Part shown: one piece after another, positions 50,171-63,330 of the stretch
How the letters are laid out: each line of letters starts with the position of its first letter
How positions within the stretch are numbered: the first letter of the stretch is position 1
Position numbers and translations under genes: made by a program
Notes under the pieces: model-generated
The model's database searches: none
What the model was told of the DNA's origin: nothing
Seen by the model: the letters and a program-made list of their open reading frames with translations, nothing else
Source: Euwallacea fornicatus
Taxonomy: Eukaryota > Arthropoda > Insecta > Coleoptera > Curculionidae
Length of the DNA: 64,000 nucleotides
Assembly: GCF_040115645.1 (NCBI RefSeq)
Contig: NC_089546.1
Span: 744,001 to 808,000, forward strand
Direction: 5' to 3'

Positions 50171-50918
50171 TATATATTTTTTTTAATAAGTGCGGACCTG
50201 CATTAAATATTTTTATTAAACTTGGTGAGCATAAGTTAGGTGTAGAAATACATCTTGTAAGAAAAAAAACTATTTTGTAAATGCAAGCAGTGGAGGCCCC
50301 AAGGCCATGACTCTGATTATTTTTTGTGAAAAATATGTTATGCCGCTGCTTTTTCCAAAACTAAAAATCGTTTTCTTAACGGAGGACATTTTTAGCAACT
50401 TATTTAATTTTTTTTGTCTGAATAGTCGTTATAAATTGCTCAAATTACGTATTATTGTAACTAATTTGGTCGTTATTATAACATACAATGTTAACTTATC
50501 CATTTGTTGTTGGAAAACGCTTGATGTTACGAAAAGAATTTAAGAAACCATTTTTTTAACAAAAAGAACTAAAATTAAGAAAATAATTTTATTTTTTCAA
50601 GAAGTAGCGGCGTAACATATTTTTCACAAAAAATAATCAGGATCATGACTTTGAGGGCGCCACTGTTTACATTTGAAAAATAGTTTTTCTCTTAAAAGAT
50701 GTGTTTCTTCACCAATTTTACGCTCACCAAGTTTAATAGAAATATTTTATAAGGTCCACACTTATTAAAAAAAAAAAACAAAAAAATATAGTAAATTTTA
50801 ACAATCTGTATTTCAAACAGAAAGCGAAAGCGGACCTAGGTTCATATAAAAAAAATTTCTCAAAATCACTCATAGAATCACCCCTTAAATTTATGACATA
50901 CTATTCTGAAACACCCTG

Positions 50919-53719
50919 TATATAAATATTTAATATTACATTACAGTATTAACAACAACAAGTTTAAAAGTTGATGTTTTATTTGTTTACGTTATTGTTT
51001 ATTTGTCACACTTTGTTACCATAGAATTTTTTTTGCTCCTTAGAAATTGTTTAAATCTAGAGATTCCCATTTAAGAGATGAACTAAATTTCGTTAATTAC
51101 AGTCATCTTGCATATCGGTCTTGCAACTGCGCTGAATTGCCAAGGAACTTGAATTACTCTTTAATAAGCCTAGAAAACGACCAAATAAAATAACAATTAC
51201 AAGCTGGTTGAAATTCTCTCTTAGTTCATCTCCTGCGATTATGGGAATTACTGTTAACTTTGAAAAACGAATTTCATGGTAACTTGAAATTTCTCGGTCA
51301 GGTAAATCATCTATAAAATACATGATCATATTAAAGTACATATCTACGTACGTTATGCAGTTTCACTCCTGTTAGAAATCCCATCTTATGGACTTATGGA
51401 TCTCTTATACAGAATATCCTAAAATACGATCTTAAGACTATAGGCTTTATTTCAGGGCCTTAAAAATGAAATAGCATAATTGCTGTTTATTTAAACTATT
51501 TAAACTTAAAATCATGTTGACTCCATTCATTTGGGATTTAACACGTGTTGCAAATCTAATATAGTAGCGCTCTAACTACTGCTGTTCCGTGTTCCACGTC
51601 CTGGAAATTCCCAGGAGCCCAAAGGCGATGATAAAACATGAGGACCATTATCTTCCTAAATCTCGTCCATTACTTATCGTAATGAACTTTGCCCAACGTA
51701 TAGGGAACTGTTGTGCAAGTCTGGGGTTGAGTTGTAAATTTCTCGAAACTACAGGGGTGGGAAAAAATATATTGCTGGATAAGAACAATAATCCATGGTG
51801 CACACTAAAAAGCACCAATCTTGCTTGAACTTTGTCAACTATCTGTAAGAAATGTTATTTGTTGTTTCAGTTACAGTGTTCCTGGTTGAACGCAGGTTTT
51901 CCGAGGTAATAAATTCAAGTTTGAGAGTTTTATTTTCGGTAGGGCTTTCATTTACGTTTTCCTGAAACTAATTTCAAGTTGGAAAAAAGCTGTGCTTTGG
52001 AGCCAAATTGAACTATCGATAAGTTAGGGAGTTTAATAAGAAATCCCTCCAATATTCTTTACCAAGAAACGATGAGAATTTTTATGAGTAGGTGAAGATA
52101 TTATTGCCGCCATTTTGATATTGTAATACTAAAACGAGAGACTTAGTGAGAAAAAACACACGAATAGAAACACAAGACCGCAAGAACGCTTGTAGTTGGA
52201 GGACTGGTTATTTCGCTTTTGATAGTGCTAATTGTATTGAAGAAAATCACATTTGAGGTACACCTTTGCGATAGATTTGAGGCTGAAGGCGAGGAGGACA
52301 GATAGACAGAAACACGTATGACTGCAATATATTCTGTGATCGAAGGATTGTTCTGAATGTTTTAATAATGGAAAATGTATTGACGGTCATCAAAATCGTG
52401 CTTCGAAACACGTTTTGGAGGGTAAATTAGAAGCAAAAATATAAGTTGAAATTTATGTAATTAAAAATTAAAACATAGGTTTCCCACTTAAATCTTCATT
52501 CCAAAGCATCCAGAAAAAGTAAAAAAGTTCTTAATTTAGAGAATATATATTGTACTTTCATTAGAGAAGGAAACGATTAATGTGGGTCTTTTATTATCGT
52601 CAATATGTCGAGTACTCTATATTTAAGTGATGCCGTGTAAGGGTTATTTGCATATCTTTGTATTTTCTTTGAGGGTAAACTAAGTTAGGCCTTATGGTTT
52701 TCTATATCAAACATATTTCTATTATACCAGTAGAACACTTTTTCCACGTGTCTCTATGTCTCACTGTAGCTCTAGATTCGCTCATCATACTATTATGTCA
52801 AACATTTATGTGAAAATTTAAAACTTGCTAATTCAAGACGGTTCAACAAAGAAATATCTAAGTGTTCTAAAATTTTTGTCTACGTTAATGAAACTATGTA
52901 TGGTGTGAGCTAATTGTTGCAGGCTGCTTCTGCAAGTCCCTGTATATTTTGCTTCAAGTTCTCATGATACGTATTCCAATGTATTTCTGAAATATTGAAA
53001 TATGCTAGTTATGGTAGGATGGCTGCAAATAATAAAACTGAAAAATGTTTAAATTTTCTTGCAATTCTTGTTTTCTTGTTACGAGCTGCTTTTTTTCGAA
53101 TTCCAAATTTCTACTTTAACTAAGTTTTGATTTTCTGAAAATTTAAAGCAGACGCGTTATATGTGGCTAAAAACGAAATATACGTTTTGTGCATATTTTA
53201 CCTTCATTGTGCTTATGAAATCGTTTAGTCGACTGTAAGTCTTTGTTCAGATTTCCTTGGGTCTGTATGTTTCATATTACCCCATCATACGTCTTCAAAT
53301 GTTGAAACTAGCTGTGCTATGGGCGCCTGGAGAATGAAAATATTTCCTGTAATGCTTCCCTTCTGTCTGTTAAGGAAATCCTTTATCTCATTGTTAACAA
53401 TTTTTTACAACGTCCTCTATATCATTTTCTAGTATCAGATTTCTACATAAAATTACTTTGTCATATATTCATTCGAAAATTTAAAACAAGGAAGTTATGG
53501 ATGGTTGACAAGTCTAAATATTTGGTAATTTTTTTACGTTTCATTTGTTTTGTAAAGAATGCTCGCACTGAATTATAAACGTGGGGCGTTGGCTAAGCCA
53601 TTTACTAAATACCATCAAACATCTGAGTAATGACTGAATTTATCACAGATGTGCCTGTGATATTTCAACGTCTACTTGAGGTTTTTTCACGAAACAATAA
53701 TCTACTCATAACGACACAA

Positions 53720-53760
<41 letters not shown>

Positions 53761-55706
53761 TCTTTCTCTTTCTTTCTCTCTCACTCTCTCATCTATCTCT
53801 ATGATTTTCGAGATCTCCTTGTTTTTTTCATAATTATCTTCTCTCTGAGTTTGAGAGATCCGTCACTGAAGCCAAAAAATGTTTCTTCACATTGCATCAA
53901 AATTAGGTCAAACAAACTTAATTAGAATTTTCGTCATGCTGACCTAAAGCCGCGTGTCAGCCAGGCGAGCGTACCTGCATGAGCGCACATCACCGAGCGA
54001 GCATTCTAGATGATAAATGCTTCTGCGGTTGAGACGGAATTACGAGCGAGAGGCTGCTCGCTCGTGCTCGCAGATGTACGTGTCGGTACATCAAAGGGTT
54101 TGGATATTTCAGCTCATGCGGTTGAGACGATGAAAAATTGAAAACAGTGTTTAAATTTTCTTGAATTAATGTATGTCACGTTTCTTTTATAATTTTTAAT
54201 CGGGTTAGCTTTCAAGAGTCTCGAAATCTATAGACGACATCCTTCAAAATTTTTTTTTTTCCTTTTTCAGTTTTGTAAAAAAATGGTGCCACTAGTGATA
54301 GCGACAATATTTTCCTCCACCATCTTGCTTGCATTTTCATTTTCAGGACTTTTTATATAACGATAAACGATGCCCTCATAATAATAAACTCAGTGATCTG
54401 TCGTCGTCATCCATAGTTTATATTGACCGGGTCCGGAATCCGGCTCAGTTGGGAAGGAGAGCAAAAATTTGTGCGCTTTAGCTGATTTAGACGTTGTCTG
54501 AGCAAGCATGATGATGAAATCTGCGTATAAAAAAGCATATTATCATTTTTTCTCTTATTGATCTTCTCTCGCACATCATCTGTTGTCTAATCTAACTCAT
54601 GGTTATTTGTTCAAGATTCAAATGACTTACGCATTCCGTATTCTTCTTTCTAATGTCTGTTCAATAGTTCGTTTCACGAAGATGTCCATATCAATAGATT
54701 TACTATTCCATGTTAAAAACTTCTTTTTTCGTGGCAGCAATTGTGTTCGCAATTTCCAGGGATAGCAATTGTTAATTTCTGAAAAAACACGAGTAATTTC
54801 TTTTTAATTCCAGCTTTGATCGTTATTGCGTACTTCTAGAACAGTGCCTTCAACCAGTCAATCAAACTGATTTAATTGATTTAGACCCCTCAGAAATGGA
54901 AATATTTTTGAATACTTCCGTTCCGAATTTTTTATTTCTCACCAAACTTTGGTGTCACCGTATACTATTGAGTAAACCTATGTAGGCTGTTGCAGTTTTT
55001 TACAATCTAGATGTTTTTGATTTAGCAAACAACTCATTTTCACTTTCTTTTGTTGTAGGTAAGTGGTTGTTGAAACTTCGTTCCCCTTTCCACGTTTAAC
55101 ATCACCAAAGACGAATACGGTTATCTAAGATGCCGGTTTTCCTAACACAGCCATCAACTTTCAGCAAACCTCATAAAGAGAGGATGTTCGTAGCTATTTT
55201 ACCAAGACACTTAATTGCGTTCCCGGGATTTGCTGGGGACAAAATAAAAAGTAAGGTTTATCTTTATCTGAATGCTCATTTTTACGGCCGCTTTTTCTGC
55301 TTCTGACACGCAATAGATTAGGTCGCCACAAGTTTATATACAGTCGTTTTTTAGGCGCGAAGGTTTGAGCAAATTAGATCGAATTAATTATTTTTGTGAT
55401 TTAACAATGTTGAGGAAGATCGAGATTGATATATTAATTTGAAAACAACAAAAAAAATTGCTAACGCATAAATTGGTCAAACAGTGACGTACAACTGAAA
55501 CATTAAGCATAGCTTTTCCATTCAATTTGACTTGTACAGATAAAAAGATCAAATTTTTAAAAATTTCAAGTAAACTACGCTACTGATATTTTGAAAATTA
55601 AAGAGAGCTTCAGCACACTTATGTGGAAAATTTTAGACACATCTAAACTCTTTCCTATGTGCACACTATACCATTAACATTTGAAAAATCAAGTATATCA
55701 TGTATA
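50919..55706. other. AT-rich interval without supported genes
   Basis: No coding block recognised. It holds the CT-rich microsatellite at 53722-53800 and a GC-rich patch at about 53940-54130 with several GAGCGAGC/GCTCGCTC complementary words able to pair. Confidence 0.4.
53722..53800 (+). repeat. (CT)n compound microsatellite
   Basis: A perfect CT run of about 30 bp followed by CTTT/CTCT interruptions; strongly strand-asymmetric in pyrimidines. Confidence 0.92.
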
Positions 55707-57303
55707 CAGATGGTAACTTAAGCGGTTTACTAATTTTAAGGGATGATTCCTTGTCATATTTTATGAAAAAATTTTTATATAAACACGTGTCCTAACTTGC
55801 ATCATTTTCGAGATACAGGATGTCAAACTTTTATTAAAAAATCCAGTTTTTATTAATTAGTCAAAAAGCTTTGCGCCGATTTTGATGAAACTTGGCATGT
55901 TTGTGAGCACTAATAAGGGGCTACTTTTGATGTTATTACATTTTAAATAATAATTCCAGTGGCGTTGCAAATGGTCACCTTATTGATATTTATGGTGTGA
56001 TTATTGTACGCCACTGTTTTTTTCTAAATTTGATATTTGTATCAGACTTGTTGAATTTCTGGTAAAAATCAATCATGTCCAAAATTCAACAGTCTTTATG
56101 TTCTCTTCTAATTTACTAACTGAAAGAGACAAGTTTATTAGATTTATGACTATTTGTGCATTGTACAGAAAGAAGTGTAAAATAGGATATTTTAGTTCCT
56201 TTTATCTACTTGAAACTAGATCTTTTCCTTTATGAAAACCACATGGCCGAGGTGATAAATAAAAAGGCGCCTGTAGTATTGGTCCTTAATTGCAGTGTGG
56301 TGGAATTCTTAATAATCTTTTGTATAGTTAGTTCTTATGGAAATTTGTTCACGACAACACGGGCGTGCCTCCTGACTGCAGTTAATAAAAGCAGAATTAA
56401 AACTATTTTGTGATGATTATTTCTAAATCCCATATTCAACAACATTAAACAATTAAAAATACAACTTTTTGGTCCTTTGGCTTTTTTTTGTAACTCACTT
56501 AATTTTTGGTATTTTTAAGATTTAAAATGAAAACAAGTTTTGTTTGTCAAATAAAAAGAAATTCCTGCGATAAGAAAATTCCGATGAGTTTTCACGTTAG
56601 AATTTACCTCAGCCGTGATCACCACGATCTCCAAACCTAAAACCTCTTGACTATTTCTTTTGGGGATATTTGAAATCGCTTGTTTATGCAACGGCAGTTG
56701 TGGATGAAAACGATTTAAGAAATATAATTGTAAATTATTGCATTGTCATACGCAAGACTCCAGGAATTTTCGAACGTGTGCGACAATCGATGAGAAGAAG
56801 ATTGGATGCTCGTATTAACAGTCGCGGTTCTCATTTTGAGCATTTGCTTTAATTAAATTTTGATGATATTTCAAACTCAAGTAAGTTTTCCGTTTTTTTT
56901 TTAAATTAAGCTAGTTACAAAAAAAGACAAAGGACAAGAAAATTGTATTTTTTATCATTTAGTCTGATACAAAATATCAAATTCAGAAAAAACGGTGGCA
57001 TACAATAATCACGCCATAAATATCAATCAGGTAACTATTTGCGACGCCACTGGAATTATTATTTAAAATATAATAACATCAAAAGTAGCCCCTTATAAGT
57101 GCTAACAAACATGCCAAGTTTAATCAAAATCGGCGCAAATCTTTTTAAATAATTAATAAAAATTTGATTTTTTAATGAAATTTTGACACCCTGTATCTCG
57201 AAAATGATGCAAGTTAGGACACATGTTTATATGAATATTTTTTTATAAAATATGACAAGGAATCACCCCTTGAAATTAATGACAGCACTTAAGTTACACC
57301 CTG
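55707..57303. mobile_element. TIR element E12 with transposase C-terminus
   Basis: A 1.6-kb element with arms of about 340 bp (55707-56047 and 56961-57303). The right end reads as the reverse of CAGGGTGTAACTTAAG and the left as CAGATGGTAACTTAAG, each beside TA. Further shared blocks include GGGGTGATTCCTTGTCATA, the GTATCTCGAAAATGATGCAA complement, and CCAGTGGCGT(T/C)GCAAAT. The interior holds a + strand transposase 3' end plus AT-rich sequence I cannot assign. Confidence 0.88.
56616..56852 (+). pseudogene. Transposase C-terminal fragment of E12
   Basis: About 78 codons open to a stop at 56852. It reads PRSPNLKPLDYFFWGYLKSL (third catalytic region, with Asp in 'PLD'), then VYATAVVDENDLRN, KTPGIFERVRQSMRRRL and RGSHFEHLL-stop. 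The layout matches the E3 fragment. N-terminal domains and the first two catalytic residues are missing. Confidence 0.87.
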
Positions 57304-57589
57304 TATAATGAAATGATTAAATGTGTGCTAAAAACAATTTATTCGAAGATCAAATTTAAAAAAAAGTAAACTAAAAAAACAAACTTTCCCTTCGAAAAAT
57401 AGAAACATTTATAGCATGAGCAATAAAAATCCAGGATTATAACACAATTAGGATTACGAAATACTAAGCAAAAAATTATCTACCGAAAACTAATATAACC
57501 ATCGTAATTCTCTTAAATAGCAAATTATCCGACTGAATTTTGGAATATCAATGACGTCATTATTTTGATTCTTTCGGAAAGCTGGCCAG

Positions 57590-58960
57590 AGCTTACTGGC
57601 GAATAGCTGCTTCTAGAACAGACCACACTTCTTGTAGTTTAACTTCAAACTCGTATCTTGTAGTTTGCTAAATATTTGGCTCAAGTTTACCACAGGTCTC
57701 GTGAAATTTGTTTCCATGATGATTTCATGTACAAGGCAAATTTTCCATGTCAGGGCCATCAAAACAAGTTTCATTAGTGGCTCGAAAGTTGATGATGCAT
57801 TGCCCAATCCGAAATTCATAATAATAAATTGATTTAGTCATAGTCCAGAGCAGGTAGAAAAGGCAATTTTTTTCTTGTCCTTAGGAACAATCTTCACTTA
57901 CCAATATATGGTAAGTGAAGTATACTTTTTAGATTTAATGTGGAGTCAAAGTAAAAAACTATTTCTATCGTGAAAAATTTGTTGAATTATAATCTAAATG
58001 TGGCAATAGATAGTTGTTTCTGGTAGCGTCATTAAGTTTTATATGATCTACACAGAAACCTATTGAACCGTCTTTCTTCCTAACAAAGACTACAGGTCAC
58101 AATCATGAATTAGATGATTCTTTTATGATGCCCTCTTCTAATGTTTTATTCATTGGACCGTTAAATTCTTTTTTTTTGGCCAGTGGCATCCCGAGTAGAT
58201 GGATGTATAGGTTGAGCATCTTCGGAAGTAATTTTATGTACCACCAAATCAATTTAAGTTCACGGCCCTTGACGTTTTAGATATCTAATTCATCGGTCAA
58301 CAATATAAAATTTTAGAGGCAGATTCAAGCATCTCCTTCGACAGATAGGAGCAGTGTCTTCTAGAAAACCTCTGTAACAAATTCAACTCGTTCTCAAAAT
58401 GATGCTGATCCTTCCTACCTACATACCCATTGCACGGGCTCAGAGTGCGTACCAACGGTGTCTTTCGGCTGGTACTGCTAATTTATTTGCCAGTATTGGA
58501 AGAATTTTGACATATTCAGCCATTGGCAATCACACCCTAAGTCCCACATTCCGATTGGTCAATGTGAATTCCTCATTATCAAATGCGAGAACATTCCGTT
58601 TATATTAGTAATTCTGGTTAACAACCCCCTATGCTGAATCTTAAATCTTTTCCCGATCACAATGGTAACATCGGGTTTTCTCTTTAATGCGCAAGACTCC
58701 GGTAATTAAGTTTAACGTGACAGCAGCGTGTAATGGTTAGATGGTAAACTGAATGATTTTATATGGTCTAAAGAAGGGTCATGTATGCTTTTATATCAAT
58801 GGTGATCTGGATCATTTGTTGCTAAATACGGCTAGCCACAGTAATACTTCTGCCTCCCAAATTATTAATTTTAAACATGTTTGAGTCTTGGTGAATATTG
58901 CCAAAACTGCCTCCTTGCATTGTCCTAACGTAATTTTCTTGTAGCCTTCTTTGGTTTCTA
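57590..58960 (-). pseudogene. Ty3/gypsy-type pol remnant (protease to reverse transcriptase)
   Basis: Minus-strand relic of an LTR retrotransposon. Near 58090 a frame reads PVVFVRKKDGSIGFCVDH and IKLNDATRNNY, the start of a Ty3/gypsy reverse transcriptase. At 57613-57819 it reads FGLGNASSTFEPLMKLVL and LKLNYKKCGLF, with VHEIIMET where the catalytic YLDD block should be (lost). Near 58200 a stretch resembling the region before the polymerase (HKITSEDAQPIH) is present. A zinc-knuckle-like TRCYHCDRE lies further upstream, near 58660-58690. Stops and frame changes are frequent; RNase H and integrase were not seen. Confidence 0.7.
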
Positions 58961-59269
58961 TGGTTGCTTAGTCTTCTGAAATACGGTGACAGACTTCATC
59001 TTTAACTGTGGCAGTTATTTTTGATGTTTTAGTTTGTTTCAATTAATATACTACATGATCCACCTGTCTGTCCGTCGATGGCGTCATTCTCTATACTAAA
59101 GTTTGGACAGTAGCAGCGATATTCCTAATCATTTTGTGTAAAATGGCCATGGATATATTTTCGTCGTTATCGCAAATCACTATTTCATTAGTAATTAAAT
59201 TCTTTAATATCACTTATTACAATCGTTTCGTTTTTATACGTATAGTATATAGATACATAAAAGGAAGCT

Positions 59270-59810
59270 ATAGATCACTCGGTCCAGCGCCCACGATAAA
59301 TTCTTTTTTACTTTTGTCTTTTACCTACGGCGGCCTTACACCGCTGTAACCATATATCTTACATAAAGCAGTATAATATTGTTAGACACATACCCAGAAA
59401 TTCTTTTATAAGGTACTATAATTATTACCTAACAAGAGTGGAAAGTGATTCTTTACTGCACACTGGTTGCAGCAGAACGACGCGAAGCGGCCTGCAGTGA
59501 ATAATCGAGTGCATATAATTTCTCACGTATTACGTACTAGCATATAGTAAGAAATGGCCTTTGTGCGTATCACAATTTTTTTTCATAAAAGGGATTTGCT
59601 ATTTGAAAGTAAAAAATTCAATTCAGCTTTCTTAAAGTGGCCACCGGGCAGTTAATATTTGTTTTCTTTTCACTTATTGCTGTGGATACCGGTACCAAAC
59701 CATGAGAAATAAGCTTATTATATAAATATTAGCGTTTCGTGAATCTTTTAGTCGCAAACGTTCAGTAAAAGGATTTATTGCACCCGTGTCAGTGTCTAAT
59801 ATTAATTAAA
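59270..59810 (-). other. Possible LTR/leader region of the gypsy relic (weak)
   Basis: Upstream of the pol relic on its strand, a TGGGCGCTGGACC sequence (complement near 59284-59297) resembles a primer-binding site context, and an inverted pair TTAGACAC/GTGTCTAA bounds about 59382-59800. No second LTR copy was found to confirm it. Confidence 0.25.
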
Positions 59811-62800
59811 AAAATATTACTAACGTATGCGACTTTAGTTTGCGTACGATGAAGCTTTCTAAACCAGACATGCGGTAAAGTGCTACTTTAACCCCGTAAA
59901 TGCACGCGACAGCCTTTACCGCACGCTTGTAGGAAAAATAACAATTCACATTATTTTTTCCCCGATGAAATGGGTTAAACATTTCTTCGTGCTTTTGGCA
60001 CCGTATGATTTACTAGTTGAATTAGTAGTCGATGATTCGTTGACCTCTTAATGATCTTAATGAGTGGTTTACCTTACTAAATAATAGAGACGTTGGTTGT
60101 TGTTTTCAGAAAATAATATTTATGCAAAATAAGTAAAATAACTGACGAATGTCTAAAAGAAAACTGTCCCCCATTCACGAGGCGAACTGACATTGAACTG
60201 ACACAAGAAACTGAAAGTTAGAACCCTGGTAATCGTCATCACCCTTGTTGATTCAAAATACAGCAGTTGCACCTCGAAGTTTCACTGCGCGACTTCTAAA
60301 AACTTAGGGGCCGCTTCGACGTATGATTCAAACAATCTCACTGAATTGTTAGATATTCGTTGGAAAGGCCCTTCAACGGGCCCTCTGTATTTTGCGAAAA
60401 ATGCGGCAAAGCACCACAGGGGAGCCCTCCTGCTAGACGGATTGGGAGGAACCTGCCCGTTAAGATCTCCCAAAGGGAGATTAGTAGAGAGGAAGCAGGA
60501 TGATGGATAAAAAATGTCTCGTAACTATTACTTTGTTAATCAAAGAAACTGGTTATAAAAAAAATAATGATGTGTTCCATCATCATGATTTATTTTCTTT
60601 TATCGTCCTTCTGGACCACTATGGTTGGTACATCAATTCAAATATTCAAAACACGACTTCCAAGAAAGTCTACATTTTCTCATTTCCATTGTTTTGTTAA
60701 AAGTTTTTCCATTACATTCAACTATGCATATATGAATGAACGTCCAAAATTTTTGCCATTCTTTTGCAGACTTATAATGAGTTTTAGTGTGACTCCTGAA
60801 TGTGTTGAAAAGTAATATTTTAACGCATTTGTGTAAAGTTTCGTTTCAAATTTTCTTATATGTACAAAGAACTTTGTTTCAATTACGCAGCTCTTGTAAA
60901 GAAATTTCTACTTTGGATATATTTGTAAATTAATTGGATATGCATAGATGTTGAAAAGATTGTAACGATAAAACAAAGATTCTTTAATTATCGAAATAAG
61001 AGTAAGAGTAAATATATCCCACTTTAGAGAAACAACTGTTTTCAATCATATTCCAAATTGGGAATTTTAAATTTTAAAGTTAATTATTTCTAATTTTCAA
61101 TTATTGTAGAATCATTCTTGGAAAAACAGTGTCTGTTATTCAAATCAATTTGAATTTCCGAAATTTGGTATTTTTGAATAGTAAAGAAAAGAACTGGAGG
61201 TGCGGTTTTAAAGGTTCAATACTTTTAGTAAAGCAGTTAACTAATCACTACATGACAAACTAACTTCAATTTTAAGACTAAAAAACCGACTACATTGCAC
61301 TGGTGGAGATACGAGCGCTTTCCGGAAAGTAATTCATTGGTGGTAGCCTAAATCAGGGAACGTCAATTTCTGCTATTTGATGATGATCAGGAAAAAAACT
61401 CAAGTATGAGTTAAAATATCTGAAGCATGTCTTAGATAAATTTATCGATATCAGTTTGTCATTCTGATGTTTGATGGAAAGTAGCGAATTATTGAATCCA
61501 CGCCCTACATTCAGATTGTTGTTGAATTTGAACGATACTGTGAATCCAGAAAGTCCGTTTTAATATATTTAGCAACAAAATAAGTGTTGAGAATTAGCCT
61601 AAATCGAGATATTGCGAACATGACATAAACTTAATTTTACCCCTCTTAATCATCCATCATCGCAATAATTCCCTGGGAGCTCCCATACCTACTAAATACG
61701 GACTTAGTAGAATTCATGTTTAATATCCTCCAAATCCACAGCACAAAAATGTGTTTTATGAATCGATATCCTGCAAGAGTTCTATAGTCGATTTCTCCTT
61801 TGAAACAATGTGTCGGCTGTCGATGACTGGTCTTGACCATTGTTGATTAATATTACCTAATATCGCAAATAATTTGGGGCTTTGCATTCCATGTCGAGCC
61901 TCAAATTACTCGCGAAAAGAAAAATAGCATTTTCTTCTTTTATTGCATAATTAATTCTACATATAACACGTAATGGGTAAAGGGTAACCCTGAACTTCCA
62001 TTAATCACAGGTTAGTTCTGGTAGCAACTATATGGAACTATATGTTATACTTTGAACTGATGGCGTATCTCAAAAAATTCATAAATATATGAAAACGTGA
62101 TAACTAAGATTAATTTGAAAACAGGCAACTCAGGTTCTGAACGTTTAGATTAATCAACTTTAGGAATTTTACCGTAGCTTTGAATGAGGAAGGAAAAACA
62201 TGTGAATTGCTAGTTGAGAAGCCACAGTAATTGAAGAGCTCACGAGGAAAGTAGTGAAAAAGCGTGTTATTAACAAGAAAGAGGGAGACACTGAAAACAG
62301 AAGTTAAAACGGCCCTGTAGAAAAGAAGGGCAAGCAGTACGAGTCTACTGTAATCATACAAGTCTCGCAAGAACCTACGGAGAAAATAACTCATCGTGTA
62401 GTTTAACATAGTTAGCCTACAGCTATATCAATTTAAGTGAAATTTCCTAGCGAGGAAGCACGTAATCCCAGCTGGTAGAATGGGTCAAATCATCATACTG
62501 GCATTTATTAGGTAGAAATTAAGGCCAAGGGCGACTGTTCACGAGGCAGCAGACTGCTAATGACCACCACATCCTTTGGCCTTTTAGAGAGATTTTCCAC
62601 CGTGGCATTCAACGAGCGTTTGCGAGAGTGGCGCTGAATGACTTGTTGGGATGTCAGAGCTTCCGATCTGGAGAAGGAGAATATGGTTTCCCATTAAAGA
62701 ATTGAGACATGCAAGCAGTGGAAACCAGCATTAACTATAACCAGGTACTCAACACAACTATTGAGCTTATTCGATGGAACATTTTTATCGTACTATTGGA

Positions 62801-63330
62801 GCAAAAGGGCCTGAATGATTGAATTTACAAGTCTTGAAGTTCGAGATTTTCACTATACATAACTTACACAAAAACAGATAAGGAATAAGGCAGGAAATTC
62901 ACATCTATTTCGATAGTAAAGCAGTCCTATGAAGTATTTGCAGAAAAAAAATTAGTTCAAAGTCGTCGACAACTGCAGACACAAAGGTCAGTCATTCTAA
63001 ATTGTGTCTCTCTGGTCACAGGGCCGGCGAGCAAAAAAAAAGTGTTTATGACTTGACCAGGTGGGGTTCTTAGTCACGTTTCAACGAAACTGAACCATAC
63101 CTTTTTTTTGTAGAGGAGGAAAACCTATATAGGTACCCGATCTGTTAGTTCGAAAGACCAGGTTATGTGGGCGACTGCCTACTAAAAACGTTCCTTTTCC
63201 ATTTTAATTCCCCCAAAACCGCCGTTCAGTCTTGCTTTAAAAGGGCAATCAAAATTCAATCTGCATTCTATCTTCCTTGTTTCTTCCGTGCATTAATAAT
63301 TATTCTTTTTATATTATCAATATCACCACC
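59810..63330. other. Interval without supported genes
   Basis: Mostly AT-rich. GC-richer islands occur at about 60290-60500 (with short hairpins, for example GGGCCC arms near 60376 and GATCTCCC/GGGAGATT near 60464) and 62460-62660. Neither gave a recognisable protein. Confidence 0.35.

Larger units (their letters stand above)
48941..50918. mobile_element. Outer TIR element E11o, interrupted by E11i
   Basis: The ends are CAAGGTGTTTCAGAATAG and the reverse of CAGGGTGTTTCAGAATAG, flanked by TA-rich sequence. The left arm runs from 48941 to 49080, is interrupted by the inner element, and resumes after 50172 to about 50400. The right arm is about 50560-50918. Matching blocks include ATGTCATAAATTTAAGGGGT, TTTCTGTCTGAAATA and AAGTGCGGACC/AAGTGTGGACC on either side of the inner insertion. 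Without the insertion the element would be about 890 bp. A possible transposase end (FEQFI on the minus strand, near 50435) is too weak to claim. Confidence 0.85.

Noticed and set aside
51589..51828. 79-codon + strand open frame
   Set aside because: No recognisable domain, no compatible neighbouring exons, and a length common by chance.
62460..62760. GC-richer block with protein-like words on both strands
   Set aside because: No frame matched a transposon or host family well enough to name.
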